From the NCBI GenBank assembly GCA_021399435.1, contig JAJTUP010000064.1, forward strand, positions 186,001 through 250,000: DNA of 64,000 nt, in the 5' to 3' direction. Of this stretch, positions 52,475 to 63,101 are shown piece after piece (the stretch's first letter is position 1; the number at the start of each line of letters is the position of its first letter). The position numbers and the translations under genes were made by a program. The notes beneath the pieces are model-generated. The model had not been told where the DNA came from. It ran no database searches and was given only the letters and a program-made list of their open reading frames with translations. The DNA is from Diaporthe sp. PMI_573. Taxonomy: Eukaryota > Ascomycota > Sordariomycetes > Diaporthales > Diaporthaceae.

Positions 52475-52640
52475 GAACCACTACATCCACTCCACTTTTG
52501 GACCAAGTAGAGTGGATGTACGATTTTTTAGCAATTACGTAGTGGATGTAGCACATATTCGACCGGAGTGGAATGGATGTACACACGTGGATTTATAAGT
52601 GGATTTATAAGTCGATTTTTGAGGCTATTCACAACCTCGT
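52475..52640. repeat. Subterminal GTGGATGTA repeats of hAT element
   Basis: ACATCCACTCCAC at 52481 and GTGGATGTA-type motifs at 52509, 52541 and 52570 cluster right beside the transposase 3' end at 52647. Similar text (CCACTACACTCCACTACACA) occurs at 23789, probably a remnant of the same element family. Confidence 0.5.
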
Positions 52641-52646
52641 CGACGC

Positions 52647-53880
52647 CTATTCAGCCTCACTTTCAGAGGTTGACACTAACTCTTCAGCTTGTTGCTGCTG
52701 TGATGAATCGTCAACCTCGCTGGCGCTATCCTCGCCCTCCAATAGCCATTTTGACTCAGCAAGCGCCAGCTCGTCGTCGCCTAGAGTCCAACAACCGCCA
52801 TCCAGCTTACTTTCAAGGTGCGACTTAAGCAATGGATCCAGGTCCTTGATAATGCCAGCACGGTACCAAGAGCGTAAAACCTGACAAATGGCGATAATCT
52901 CAGCATCTAGGTTTGTACGCAACCCCGAGACCATCTTGCCAGCAGCTGAAAATAACCTCTCACACTCGGCTGACATCGGCTGGATTGTCAGGAAGTCCAA
53001 GGCCATCCTGGATAATCGAGGATATCTGCTTTGCTTAGTGATCCAGTAAGCAATTGGATCACGAACGTTGCCGTCGCTGACGTCACGATCCGTCTGCCAC
53101 GCTTGGTACTCGTCACCAACAATAGCTGCTGCGGAGGCTGGTGTTGAGCTTGGCAGACGGCTGTTCTTCTCGAAGGGGTTGAAAAACCGAGCTCTTTTTG
53201 CTGGAGGCTCGTCGTCGCCTCTGCTGCTGCTGGTTCTAACCTCGAGATGAGCGTAATCGGACAGCCAGACGTCGGCGACCATCTCTTTTGCCTTTTCAAC
53301 CCAACTAGGCTTATGAGCCCACGTTTCATCAAACCAGTCCCAGCGATAGGCTGGATGGAGCGCCATAGCCGTATAGTAGATGGGCGTCTCGTCCAGCCGC
53401 CGATAATATTCATCCAGCTTATCCCAAGCAAGGTTGATTCCGATGCGGAAGTGCTCTGGATCAGGAAAGTCAGCAGCAAGCTGCTTATATTCTTCCAGTG
53501 TGTTAAGCAGCAACTCATAGCCAAGCACCACGTCCCAGATATTGCCATAGGAGCCAGTCCAGCCTTGCTTACGCCTGCGGATGTGCCCATCACCCTCAAG
53601 CGTCTTTACCACGGTCTCAAAAACAGTCAGAATAGCCTCCAAATGGTAAAGAACCTCCCAGTCTTTGTCCGTTAGCTGATTCTCGTCTCGGAGGATGCGT
53701 GGTCTTTTTGCCAACTTGGCTTGTGTTACTTGGCCAGTCTTTTTAGACCGATTTTCGTCCTCCCATTGCGCCTTATACTTGATCAGTAGGAGTTCGATAG
53801 AGGTTTTCAGCCGTAGAGCCCTGCGGATCATGTAGAGTTGTGACAGCCAACGCGTGTCATTATCGATAATTAGCTTGTGT
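52647..53880 (-). pseudogene. hAT transposase, 5'-truncated
   Basis: From about 53880 the minus frame reads DNDTRWLSQLYMIRRALRL, YKAQWEDENRSKKTGQVTQ, LTDKDWEVLYHLEAILTVFE, INLAWDKLDEYYRRLDETP, HPAYRWDWFDETWAHKPSW, then the dimerisation block YPRLSRMALDFLTIQPMSA, ECERLFSAAGKMVSGLRTNL. It ends with an acidic Gln-rich tail at 52647. About 410 of an expected ~700-800 residues are present. The upstream half, including the BED finger, is replaced at ~53860-53880 by the end of a second hAT gene. The ORF itself is uninterrupted, so truncation is recent. Related to the 13985-14705 relic. Confidence 0.88.
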
Positions 53881-55690
53881 TATCCTCTCTAGCACCCGTT
53901 CGTTCATGTAGATGAACGCCAACTTGTCAGCGTTGGCTGGTGTGAGCCTGTTGCGTGCCTTGCTGTGGAGGAAGTTAACCGCCGAGAATGATCTCTCTGA
54001 GGGAACTGAATTGGCTATGGTTCCAAAGATTCGGACAGCAAGTGTAGCCAGCTTGCTGCCCTGGTTATCAAGAAGCATCCAAGCATCTAATGGCGTCCAT
54101 TCTTTTGAATAGACTAAGCCTCCCGCAGCAAACTGGCCGCCAGATTGTGCTCGGAAGTGGTTAAATTCTCGAACAACATGAAGGTAGTCAGCAGGATTGA
54201 CTGCTGACTTAAAGAACCGAAGCACTTTCATCATCAGCTGTTCTTCAAGCTTAGTCCCGACTGTGTCAGGCCTTAATGCAAATCCTGCATAATGAATATC
54301 ATATGTCTGTTTGTCCATCCGGTTTAACCATACGGAATACAGCTCGCTGAAATTCACGTCTTTATGTTGCTGAGAATCGTCAAGTGCTTTCCATTCTGCT
54401 TTAATCTCCAGCCAACGAGGAATCACATGGCCGATGTGAGCCCGATCGGCTTCTGAGGCATGCTGACGACTGCTGACAGGCTTAATTATAGCCAAAACAG
54501 TCTCTAGGCGTATCCAGAAGTGAGGGTTATTGACAGACTCCAGCACCCTCGGAAGAAGCTCGAGAGACCCGGAGGCTAGCTCTGCCCTCACGTCAGGACG
54601 GCGAGCGTATGTTTGGAGAGGCTCTTTACAGCGTAAAACTGACCGCAAAGCATTGAACTGGCTGCCCCAGCGTGTGATTACACTAAAGCGAGCGGTTAGT
54701 TATAGCTAGGAGTCAGAAAAACTTAAAGACCCACGCGGATAAAAACGCCTTATGGTGGCCCCAAGCTGCCTTTTGTGCCTCTCTCAATCGAGCTAACTGC
54801 AGTTTCGACTTCTTGAAGAAGGTGACAATTAATGTAGTGCTTTTGAATGTCTCCTCAAAGAACGGCAGCTCTAGGATGTCCTTGATGAGTAGCTGTAACC
54901 CATGTGAATCGCAGAGGGAAAAGAAGCAATGCTGGAATTCCTTTCTTGCAGCCAAATGCACATGAGCTTTCCTCATCACGCTATCCGTATCTGTGCAAAA
55001 CGAGTTAATTCGCAAGAAGTTACCCTTGCAAATTATCTCCAGCTCAGGATACAAAAGATCAATGTAGTGCTCAGCCGTGTGTTGAATCTCTCCTGTATCA
55101 AACGTCTTCCAATACAACGCCGGACCATTTGCCACCTGTATCGAGATATTGATAATTCGATGACTTGTGATATTGTCTGAGGCGTCAAAGATCACGTTGA
55201 TACGTTCTGTCTGGTCGAGGATATCTTGGACTTGGTTGTGGTACTCAGAATAAGTCGGGGCTAGCAGCCGCTGCACTCGGCGACGAGACGGTGGTTGCCA
55301 GGCAGTATTCAGCTTGCTCAACAGAATCCGCATTCGTTTGGACTCGAAGAGGTTAAATGGACGGCCATCAGCAAAAATTGCTCTAGCAGCAAGCTCATCA
55401 AGCATCTGCTTAAAGGCCTTGTCCACCACAGGAAAGTGCTGAGTCAGTTGAGACTGCTGAGACTGTTGCTGCCCTCTGTAATTGAGGCAATGGCGAAGTA
55501 AGTGCTTCTTCTGACGAGTAGTGCCCTTGGTTATCTCGTGGCCGCAGTGCTTGCACTTCACTCGTGAGTTCTTGAACCCCGAGCTAGCGTCCGAGGCAAT
55601 CGTGATAAATTCTCGGTGGACAAGGGGCACCAGTGCAGAAGAGGCATGAGCTGGTTGCTCCCCCGCAAACCACGGACCCGTACATGGAAC
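53860..55690 (-). mobile_element. hAT element transposase gene, nearly complete
   Basis: Exon 1 (~55630-54723) and exon 2 (54682-53860) are joined by a 40-nt intron (GTTTTT...CTAAC...TTTAG), giving about 576 aa. The splice rebuilds FNVITRWGSQFNALRS, the conserved hAT TRWG segment. N-terminus: a BED-type finger VKCKHCGHEITKG...H. Then FPVVDKAFKQMLDELAARAI, ERINVIFDASDNITSHRII (DUF659-like, first catalytic Asp), LLIKDILELPFFEETFK. C-terminus: SVPSERSFSAVNFLHSKARN, ITQANYR. No ATG was found in frame before the finger; the frame opens from about 55690 and a GTG at 55630 is the first alternative. The donor is weak and the intron short, so a single-exon stop reading is the alternative. It sits between a truncated hAT and a truncated RTA1 gene. 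Confidence 0.82.
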
Positions 55691-56301
55691 TAGGACGAAT
55701 CATCAGCGTTGTTGATGGCGAGGGGCATGTCATGATTCGAAAAGAACAGATGACAAAACTGTTCGTGACAGGTGATGTCTTGTCATTCTTTCTTCAAGGA
55801 GGAGGTGAGGAGCCGATGATACGGATTCCATGGCAAACGCTAACACAATTATTAGGTGGCGGCTATCAGGCCGCTGGAAGCCTGGAAGCTCTCAATGCTG
55901 GTGCCAAGATCATCATCATCGGTCTCTTCATCCAGCTTATTTTCTTCGGCTTCTTTATGGTTGTCGCTTTTTCTTTTCATCGCTCCATCAACGCAACACC
56001 CACTGGCCGTTCAAACAGCAGTATTCCCTGGCGCAAACACATGAGGGCCTTGTACGTTGGAAGTTTGCTGATTATGGTCCGCTCTCTATTCCGCGCCGTC
56101 GAATATCTTCAGGGTTTCGATGGGTATCTTCTCAGACACGAGGCGTACCTCTATATCTTGGATGCGGTTCTGATGTTCCTCGTCATGGTGCTTTTTAACT
56201 GGATCCACCCCGCCGAAATTGCCGCCATACTCTCAGGTGGATGGCGCAATGATGGTTGGAAGTTGGGCGCCCTGCCGCATCGCAATTCCGAGCGCTTATG
56301 A
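55672..56301 (+). pseudogene. RTA1-like membrane protein, N-terminally truncated
   Basis: Text YMELGRIISVVDGEGH, MTKLFVTGDVLSFFLQGGG, a 51-nt intron (55805-55855, GTGAGG...GCTAAC...TTAG), then GGYQAAGSLEALNAGAKII, LFIQLIFFGFFMVVAFSF, LYVGSLLIMVRSLFRAVEY and LDAVLMFLVMVLFNWIHP. This is the second half of an RTA1-domain (lipid-translocating exporter-like) protein with about four transmembrane helices. The first ~110 residues (three helices) are missing. The break coincides with the end of the adjacent hAT gene at ~55,670. The missing N-terminus was not found on the other side of the hAT pair. It is paralogous to the intact gene at 58240-59231. Confidence 0.85.
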
Positions 56302-56529
56302 GTATGCCAAGGTCTATTTTGAGCATTTTGAATGGAACCAATGGCATCCAGGGGAGTGATGTTGTTCAAAAGGCGGTCCTTTTCACTGATTTTGGCGTGG
56401 ATCAGTGTCTTGAACGACATGAAAGAACATTGTTGTATTATTTTGTGTAGAATTTCTTACTGGATAGATATTAAGAGACCTCACTGATATTTTATGCTTG
56501 TTGAGTTTGTATGTGTGCTCGTTCTGCAT

Positions 56530-57925
56530 TCAGATATTTACACCTTCCCTCAAACCCACAGACTGGAGAGGCAAGTGAATCCACGGCCTCCAATAACTAC
56601 CCAGCATCTCATCCACCACCTCGACAATGTCTTTGCCCCAGCCATCAAGAAACCAGTAATCGTCTAATGTATGAAGAAAAGCGCCAAAGTATGCAAACAG
56701 AATTAGTGAATGCGGTTGTCGTTGATGCAGTAGAGTGAAGTACTCTTGAGGTGCAAAGTGAACAAAAGCCATCGGTCCCGCCCAGGCCCGATTACACCCC
56801 CATTTCTGAAGCGTCTGGGTATCCATCGTCTGAAATTGCTCCGTATACATACGACATTTCCTCATGGCTGATAGCGCCTGCTCGTAGACCTCTGCATCGC
56901 TGCTGTTCTCCCAAAGCCCTCGCAATAGGCGCAGCTCCGGATCAACCGCATTGGGAAGGGCCTCTTTGGGGTCCAGATCTTCCCAGTTGCCAAGTTGCAA
57001 GATGGTGCGCAACCTACCCTCGGCCAGGAAGTCGTAGTACGGACCCAGTACGGCGTCTATGCCGCGCATCATGGGGATCCACTCGACGCCCAACAGGCGA
57101 TCCTTGCGGAGGCGAGGCGAGTTCCGTTCCACGCTGTCGGCAAGCTGTCTGGAGATGCTGAAAACGTACAAGAGGTTGAGGATTGACCACGCCAGCAGAG
57201 CCTCACTCTTCTCCTGCGTGAGATTGTTGACACATTCGTGGAACCCTGCGACGCCTATCTCATGGTGCTGTGATGCTTCCATGATGTAAGACCTGTCCTG
57301 AGATCCATCAATGTAAGACATGTGTAAGGCAGCCAGGCTGAGAATAGCATGCGCCACGAAGGGGTGCTGGAAGCCGATCTGTGGAAGGATTGTTTGCCAT
57401 AGTGCGTCCACTCCGGGCGTTTTGTAGATATCGACGCTCGTGGAAACAGTCCAGTGATGTAGCAACTCTAAATCCCTAATGCTAAAGTTTGGCGGAGCGG
57501 CAACGAATGACTGCGGTGTGCCGAAATTGGTTCCCGGTGTGGATGCGGGAGTAGTCTGACCAAGTGTGCGGCTGGGGTCCGGAAAGGAACGAGCCACTGG
57601 GGATCGTCGGCTCAGAGGGGCTACATCCGGTACATCGGGCACCTGAGGCGATTTGTCGCTGGAGACTTGGTGGATTTCCTTGGTATATTGGCAGGAAATC
57701 TCTCTCCGGACACACGATCGGCAACTCGGCCGCTCCTCGCTACACTGAAGGATCGCGTCAGCGGTATTTCAAGAGACGAAACTCGGCTGGGGCTTCAACC
57801 TTGATTCGGCGTTTCCGACAGTCAATGCACCCGTTTCTTGACTTTTTGTGTGGCCTACGTGTCTTGACCCGAGGGCGATCCTGCGGCTCCGTTGGGGACG
57901 GTGTGGATTGATGGGACGGACTCAT
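56530..57925 (-). CDS. Zn(II)2Cys6 transcription factor
   Basis: 446 aa from exon 1 (57925-57800, 42 codons) and exon 2 (57744-56530), with a 55-nt intron (57799-57745) splitting the zinc cluster just before its third Cys. The cluster is complete: Cys 33, 36, 43, 50, 53 and 60 (GCIDCRKRRIK, then CSEERPSCRSCVRREISC), preceded by basic RRPHKKSRN. The middle and C-terminus (NFSIRDLELLHHWTVSTS, HPFVAHAILSLAALHMSYI, GIDAVLGPYYDFLAEGRL, LHTLDDYWFLDGWGKDIVE) follow the layout of sterol-uptake-control-like (Upc2-type) C6 factors. The intron position within the cluster is common in this subgroup. Intact. It lies between two RTA1-like genes, which may be targets (inference). Confidence 0.9.
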
Positions 57926-58239
57926 GGTTTGTGGGCGACACGACCGACACGGATCAGGAGCGAGAAAGGATGGTTGGCTGTTGAGAATAACGAGAATGAG
58001 CGAGCTTAAACGAGGGGTCAAGAACAAAAGGGAGTTGGATTTAAACGAGAAAATACGAGACTTCGCATTCTGTACGAGGTCGTGCACGCAGCAAGACAGG
58101 CATACCCTTGCATCAAACTCCTGACTAAACCCTTTTCTATTCTACGCCCACTCTATACTTTATGATACATCTGTAGCGCCTCATCGACAAACCGTTGGAG
58201 AACAAGACAGATTGCTACTTCTTGTTGCCAACTTTCGGC
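57926..58239. other. Promoter of Zn2Cys6 gene / 3' flank of RTA1-like gene
   Basis: Contains the upstream region of the minus-strand regulator gene. No clear TATA box or operator was identified. Confidence 0.35.
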
Positions 58240-59231
58240 TCACTTTCCGCGATGCGGTGATATTTCATCCATGCCGTAGTCGCTAGACTCGGAGAGATTC
58301 CGTTCCTCGATAGATTTGCGCCGCCTCGTGCCATCCAGATGCTCGACATACCAAACAACGAAGATGGCCATCGTGAGTGCCATGAGAAGAGCGTCAAACA
58401 TGTACAAGAAGATCTCGTGGGAGATCAGGTAGCCCGAATTTCCTTGCAAATACTCGACGACGCGAAAAATGCTGCGCACAAGAATGATTGCGCTGGTGAT
58501 GTAGAGGACTATCAAATACCGCTTCCAAGGGATCTCGCCGGCGGTGACGATGGAGGTAGGGCTTTTGACAAGTCGAACGTGAAAGAGAACCGAAGTGACC
58601 ACGAAAAAACCAAAGATGCAGATCTGGACGAGAAGACCAGCAATAATGATTTTTTCGCCGATTTTAAACATGTCAAGGGTTCCTGCAGCCTGGATTCCGC
58701 CGCCTCCGGCCTGAAGGGTGAAAGCAATCACATCGCCGGTAACGAATAGTCTGGTCACCCATTGAACTGGGATCAGTGACAGGTGTTCGCCCTTGACTGT
58801 TCGGATGAGTCGGCCAAGGATCATGTAAATCGAGGCGGCGTAGAGAGCCGGTGCGATGAGGATGAGGATGGCCTGGATGATGAAGCCGCCGATGGAGAAC
58901 TTGTCGTAGTGACTCCATATTCTTCCAGCATAGCCGATGGTCTGGACTGCGAGTGGATTGACGATTAGCTTTTGTTGACTTCCGGCATTCTTGCTGTTCA
59001 CGGAGCAAGGAGAAAAGAGCGGCGACCAGCCTAGCCGGATCACCTACAAATGCCGCCGATTGTGAACGCAGTGAAGTAGAAAGCCCTGGCTTTGAACAGA
59101 CGCCCCGTATGAATTGCCGTCAGGATGGCGAAGACAACAACACCGACAATCGCTGCGGGCAGTGAGGGCGTATATCGGTAGAGCTTGAAGTCGAACTCGG
59201 CCCCGGGGGCCTCGGCCGTAGTGGAATTCAT
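58240..59231 (-). CDS. RTA1-like (lipid-translocating exporter-type) membrane protein
   Basis: 296 aa. Exon 1 (59231-59048) starts MNSTTAEAPGAEFDFKLYRY, with the first helix PAAIVGVVVFAILTAIHTG. A 101-nt intron (59047-58947, donor GTAGGT, acceptor CGCAG) joins it in frame to QTIGYAGRIWSHYDKFSIG (exon 2, 58946-58240). Seven hydrophobic segments follow the RTA1 order, with signature stretches ILILIAPALYAASIYMILGR, TRLFVTGDVIAFTLQAGGG and IFRVVEYLQGNSGYL, and a charged C-terminal tail (RRRKSIEERNLSES). Family members lie in fungal membranes and are linked to resistance to sterol inhibitors or lipid transport (RTA1, RSB1). An upstream in-frame extension to 59453 is Ser-rich and not part of the family. 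Intact. Confidence 0.92.
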
Positions 59232-59981
59232 GCTCTCTTGGTTGGAGAGGAGTTGTGCCGAACCTTTCACAAGATACGAATGATTCGCTTTGTTGGAAGA
59301 AGTGTTCGAGGAGGAAGGCGTCCCAATATGTCCCTTATGAATTAGCAACACCGTGTGGTATTCCAAGTTTTGATGCAGCTGGACACCGTAGGAACTGGCA
59401 GCTGACGAAGACGAGGAGCGTGGCTGTGCGCCCCTGATTCGATTAGCGCCCAAGCCTTCCTTCTAAACTGTGTGCCAACAGTCTGGGACTTATCTTTGGG
59501 GGGTGGAGGCTCCTTCGAGCCCGCTCGGTAACATGAGCGTTAAACGAGTCTTAGGGCAGGTAGTCTTGAACGAGCCTCTGCGGGTCCCAGATTGACTCCT
59601 CGGCCTCCCCCTCCTCCCGCAGTATTTTTTAGTGGAGATATCTATGGATAGAAAAGTGGAAATCTCCGAGTTGGGCCTTGGAGAATTTCTTGAGCTGGCT
59701 GGGCATCGCAAACACTGCGCGTGTGGACGTGTGGGCGTGGGCGTTAAACGAGGTACGAGGTACGAGGCACATCAAACGCTAGCTAGGCATGGAGCACCGG
59801 AACGAACAAAGAACCTTCTACGCATGATTCAGGATCATGATCGCTGGGCGGCTTCTGGAACAAGACACATTCCAAGCCTGGGCTGAGCAAACAAGCAAGC
59901 CTGTCATTTAAAGCAACGGGTCGTGGGTCTTCACAATGCTGCCAACCTGAGAGCCGATGCATGCTTATCTATTCTAGAAAT
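59232..59981. other. Intergenic region
   Basis: Upstream region of the RTA1-like gene and downstream region of the glycosyltransferase gene. No further gene is supported. Confidence 0.4.
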
Positions 59982-62900
59982 CTACTTGAGAGCTCGTAGC
60001 CTGTAGAAGGTGGCTATGATCTCTTCCGCATCCGTGTCCAACGCCGCGTCGCCTGCTTGGCCTTTCATCAGCCACTGGCCTTCAACGAGCCTCTCCTTAG
60101 CGACCGTCTTTCTCGTTCCGGAATAGACTGCAGACCTCAGGCTCTTTGCTATACCGGCACTGGGATAGGCGAACAACCCAAACATTCCCGCGCCGCTCTT
60201 GGCCACCAAGCTCGCGGCCCCTTTGCCGATCCCCTTGAAAGCTCCAACTGCGCCGTCCTTACCGGCGCCCCTGACAGGTTCCATGACCAGGTCGCTCAAG
60301 CCGTCCACAAAGCCCCAGGCGAACGTCTTTCCGGCAACGACGGCGCCGCTCTTGGCATCGGTGACCCGTCCGTGATCGCGGACCTGTGTGCCGAAATGCC
60401 CTGTGACCGATCTCAACCCCTCCGTCATGGCGAGGGGAATATCGACCAGCATCCCCTTGGCAGAATTCGGACCTATCATGCCAATACTCTTTGCTGATGC
60501 GCCGACTACGCGACCTGCCATCGACGGATGCTTTTTCCCCTGGCTCTTTCCGCTACTGGCCGATGTGACCGACAGGCGGTCATCGGAGGATTTATCTCGG
60601 GAAGTTTCGCTGCTGCCGCCATCTCGCTCCTGTTTCTCTAACTCCCTTGCACGACGCCGTTTCTCATCATGGTACTCCTCCATGGGTTTCGTGACCATGC
60701 CGGTGATGTTCCCGGTCATATCAACTGCTGTGGCCATGACAGCGGATGCGCCTCCGGAGAGAGGATCCCAGCGTGTTGTGTCGATGGCGATGGGATTACT
60801 CGAGTACCTGCTCGTCGCATCATGTCAGCCAATTCATCTCCGCGCGCGGTATTTGGGTGGGAAAAGACCAACATGGAGAGCTGCTTCAGTTGCACCGTAT
60901 CATGGGCCAACAGAACCGCAGCCGCGGCCTTTGATAGCTTCATGAGTTTGTTGGACTTGTTGTACGTCCATGCGGCTGGCTGGCTCGGAACAAGATCGCA
61001 TCGCATACGCTCCAGCGGTAGTTGCTTGAACCAAGAATTCGCAGCGGCTCTGACACCCTGTTCTGATTCCATCTTGGCGGCGATTCCTCTGGCCGATGTA
61101 ACAGCCTTGGGCGATAGACAATATCTAATAGCTTCGGCGAGGTTCTCTGCTTTAAGTTGTCTGTGAGGGATTGGTCTCGGGCCTGCGCCTGCCCTTGCGA
61201 TCATATCGCCCCAGAAAGGTTGGTTGCAAGGCAGCTCGACGGTCAGCGAGACTGCCATCTTCCACGGCTTGTGGCTCACTTACTCTCCAAAGAATGGGAC
61301 TACTGTGGTGGGCTTCCCGTATCGTAAACCGCACGCTGTAGTTCCCGCTCCGCCATGGTGAACAACTGCAGCCACATGTTGAAATAGCCACTCGTGTGGG
61401 CAATCGCCCACCCAATATATCGAATCGCTGGTTGAACCGGCCAAATTCGACCACCCCTTTGAAACGATGGCCCGTACTCCTGAAAGTCGCACAGCGTCCA
61501 GGATGGTTTTAATGACTGCCTCGGGGTCATCCAGCACGATGCTGCCAAATCCAATGTAAACAGGCGGTGGCCCTGCCTGAAGGAATCGAGCTAGGTCGTC
61601 AGGCGGGGAATACTTGGGTGCGTCGCGAAAAAAGAACCCGCAAACATCTGCCAAGTTCCTCTGTTAGCATAACAGACGCTACTTCTCCTGACACAATATT
61701 AACTCCTGGACGCCGAAAGCAATCTTACCAATATGCGGGCCCCAGTCTTTGGGCTTGGGGACGAGAGCAGGAGACCAGCAGTACGTGAACGGGATCTTCA
61801 AGGTCTCAGCAAGCAGAGGACCGTCGAACATAGCAACATCCTCCAAGTCAATCCTGTGTCGCCACTTGTTTATTATGTCACCGGGCCTGTATCTCATCAG
61901 CACAGCCCCTTGGTCGTGTTCTCCCCTTATTTACGTACCCTTGCCAGGTCAAGTGCTCAACAACACCATAAGAAATGAAATTGGCCGCTCCGTGATCACC
62001 ACCGACGTTCTTGAGATTAGCCAGCGGGTGCGGGAATGCTGCCGTACTGGACCATGGCATCGTGAACATCAGATGAACAGGAATGCCGAGCGCCTGGGCG
62101 CAGTGGACGTGGGCAAAGCTCGGCGGGTTGGAGATGATCGCGTCCGCCACGAAAGGGTCTCCAGTTACGGTGTCCGGCTTGATTCAGGCCTCCCAGAAGC
62201 CTTCTAGCATTTCCTCCACCATATCTCGTTTTTTTTCCAATCTCCCCAGCCTGGAGACTCTTCATGCTGGGGATAAGGCCGGGGTTCTTCACCATATAGG
62301 CCATCAGGGCAGCAGGATCTCCTCCGACGCCATAGTGCTCCAAGCCGGCATCTCTGACGAACTTCTCAAATACGTCGTGAGTGGCCAGCCGAACACGATG
62401 GCCGCGTCTCTTCAGCTCAGCACCCAGTGCAACAAATGGCTGGACATCCCCGCGGCTTCCCACAACTTGAATCAGGACGTTCAACTTGGTTGGGTCCTGA
62501 TGGGTATGATCTTCTTCTGGTATCTGTTCGTAGGGTGGTGGTGGCGACTCAGGCCTCGAACTATGTGGTGGTGGATATTGCAGTTCTTCGTCTTTAATAC
62601 TCCGTCGGTACGTAAAGCGGATTGCTCGGGCGAGCTTGGAATCGCAATCGATTTCGACACGGCCGTCGTCCTCTACAAAACCAACGCAGGTTTCTATTAG
62701 CCCTGTCCACGCAGAGTATGTAAAATGTCTAACCCACCCCTGATAATTGTATCTCCTCCCCACAGCTCACTTGGTGTGTCGCCTCCCCACAGCTCACTGG
62801 GTGTGTCGCCGGCCCATAACTCACTTGGCGCCGGAGAAGTCGGGGAAGGAATGGCCTTGTTATCGTGAAGATGCTGATTGTGTATATCCTGAGTGTTGAG

Positions 62901-63101
62901 GTCGCCAGTGCTTGCTGTCCTCCGTACCGAGTGTGGTGTCATCGGCGAAAGCAATGCCTGGTCGCCTCCCGCTGAGTGTGGTGTCACCGGCGAAGGCAAT
63001 GCCTGGTCGCCTCCCGCTGAGTGTGGTATCGTCGGTGAAAGCCATGTCTGGTCGTCTCCGGCTGCTAACTCATATCGAACTGTTCTCCGTTTGTTGTCCA
63101 T
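59982..63101 (-). pseudogene. UDP-glycosyltransferase (sterol 3-beta-glucosyltransferase-like), disabled
   Basis: Six exons can be placed: 63101-62738, 62672-61939, 61886-61729, 61647-61284, 61223-60873, 60807-59982. Together they would encode ~931 aa. Order: Ser/Pro- and repeat-rich N-terminus; [17 protein letters not shown]; donor-fold start [20 protein letters not shown] (Glyco_transf_28 type); FTYCWSPALVPKPKDWGPHI; PPPVYIGFGSIVLDDPEAV; the UDP-binding block HVAAVVHHGGAGTTACGLR; and a C-terminal region GMLVDIPLAMTEGLRSVTGH like VPS13/ATG2-type C-terminal domains. Three lesions: one extra A in an 8-A run near 62249 shifts the frame; TGG reads TGA soon after (near 62187); and the acceptor of intron 4 reads CAA instead of CAG (61224). 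Removing only the extra A makes every exon phase agree, which supports the model. Confidence 0.8.
62760..63063. repeat. Coding minisatellites (27 bp and 45 bp) in glycosyltransferase exon 1
   Basis: Three 45-bp units start at 62929, 62974 and 63019 (GAGTGTGGTGTCATCGGCGA and variants), encoding a 15-residue Gly/Asp/Pro/Ser repeat. Near 62765-62826 a 27-bp unit (AGCTCACTTGGTGTGTCGCC and variants) is repeated about three times, encoding SELWGGDTP. Both keep the frame. Confidence 0.88.

Noticed and set aside
59232..59453. Ser-rich N-terminal extension of the RTA1-like protein
   Set aside because: RTA1 proteins begin shortly before the first helix; the extension is low-complexity and better explained as 5' UTR.
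62017..62220. Alternative glycosyltransferase reading through [14 protein letters not shown]
   Set aside because: The neighbouring frame ([28 protein letters not shown]) matches the family and the exon phases; this text is the product of the extra A.
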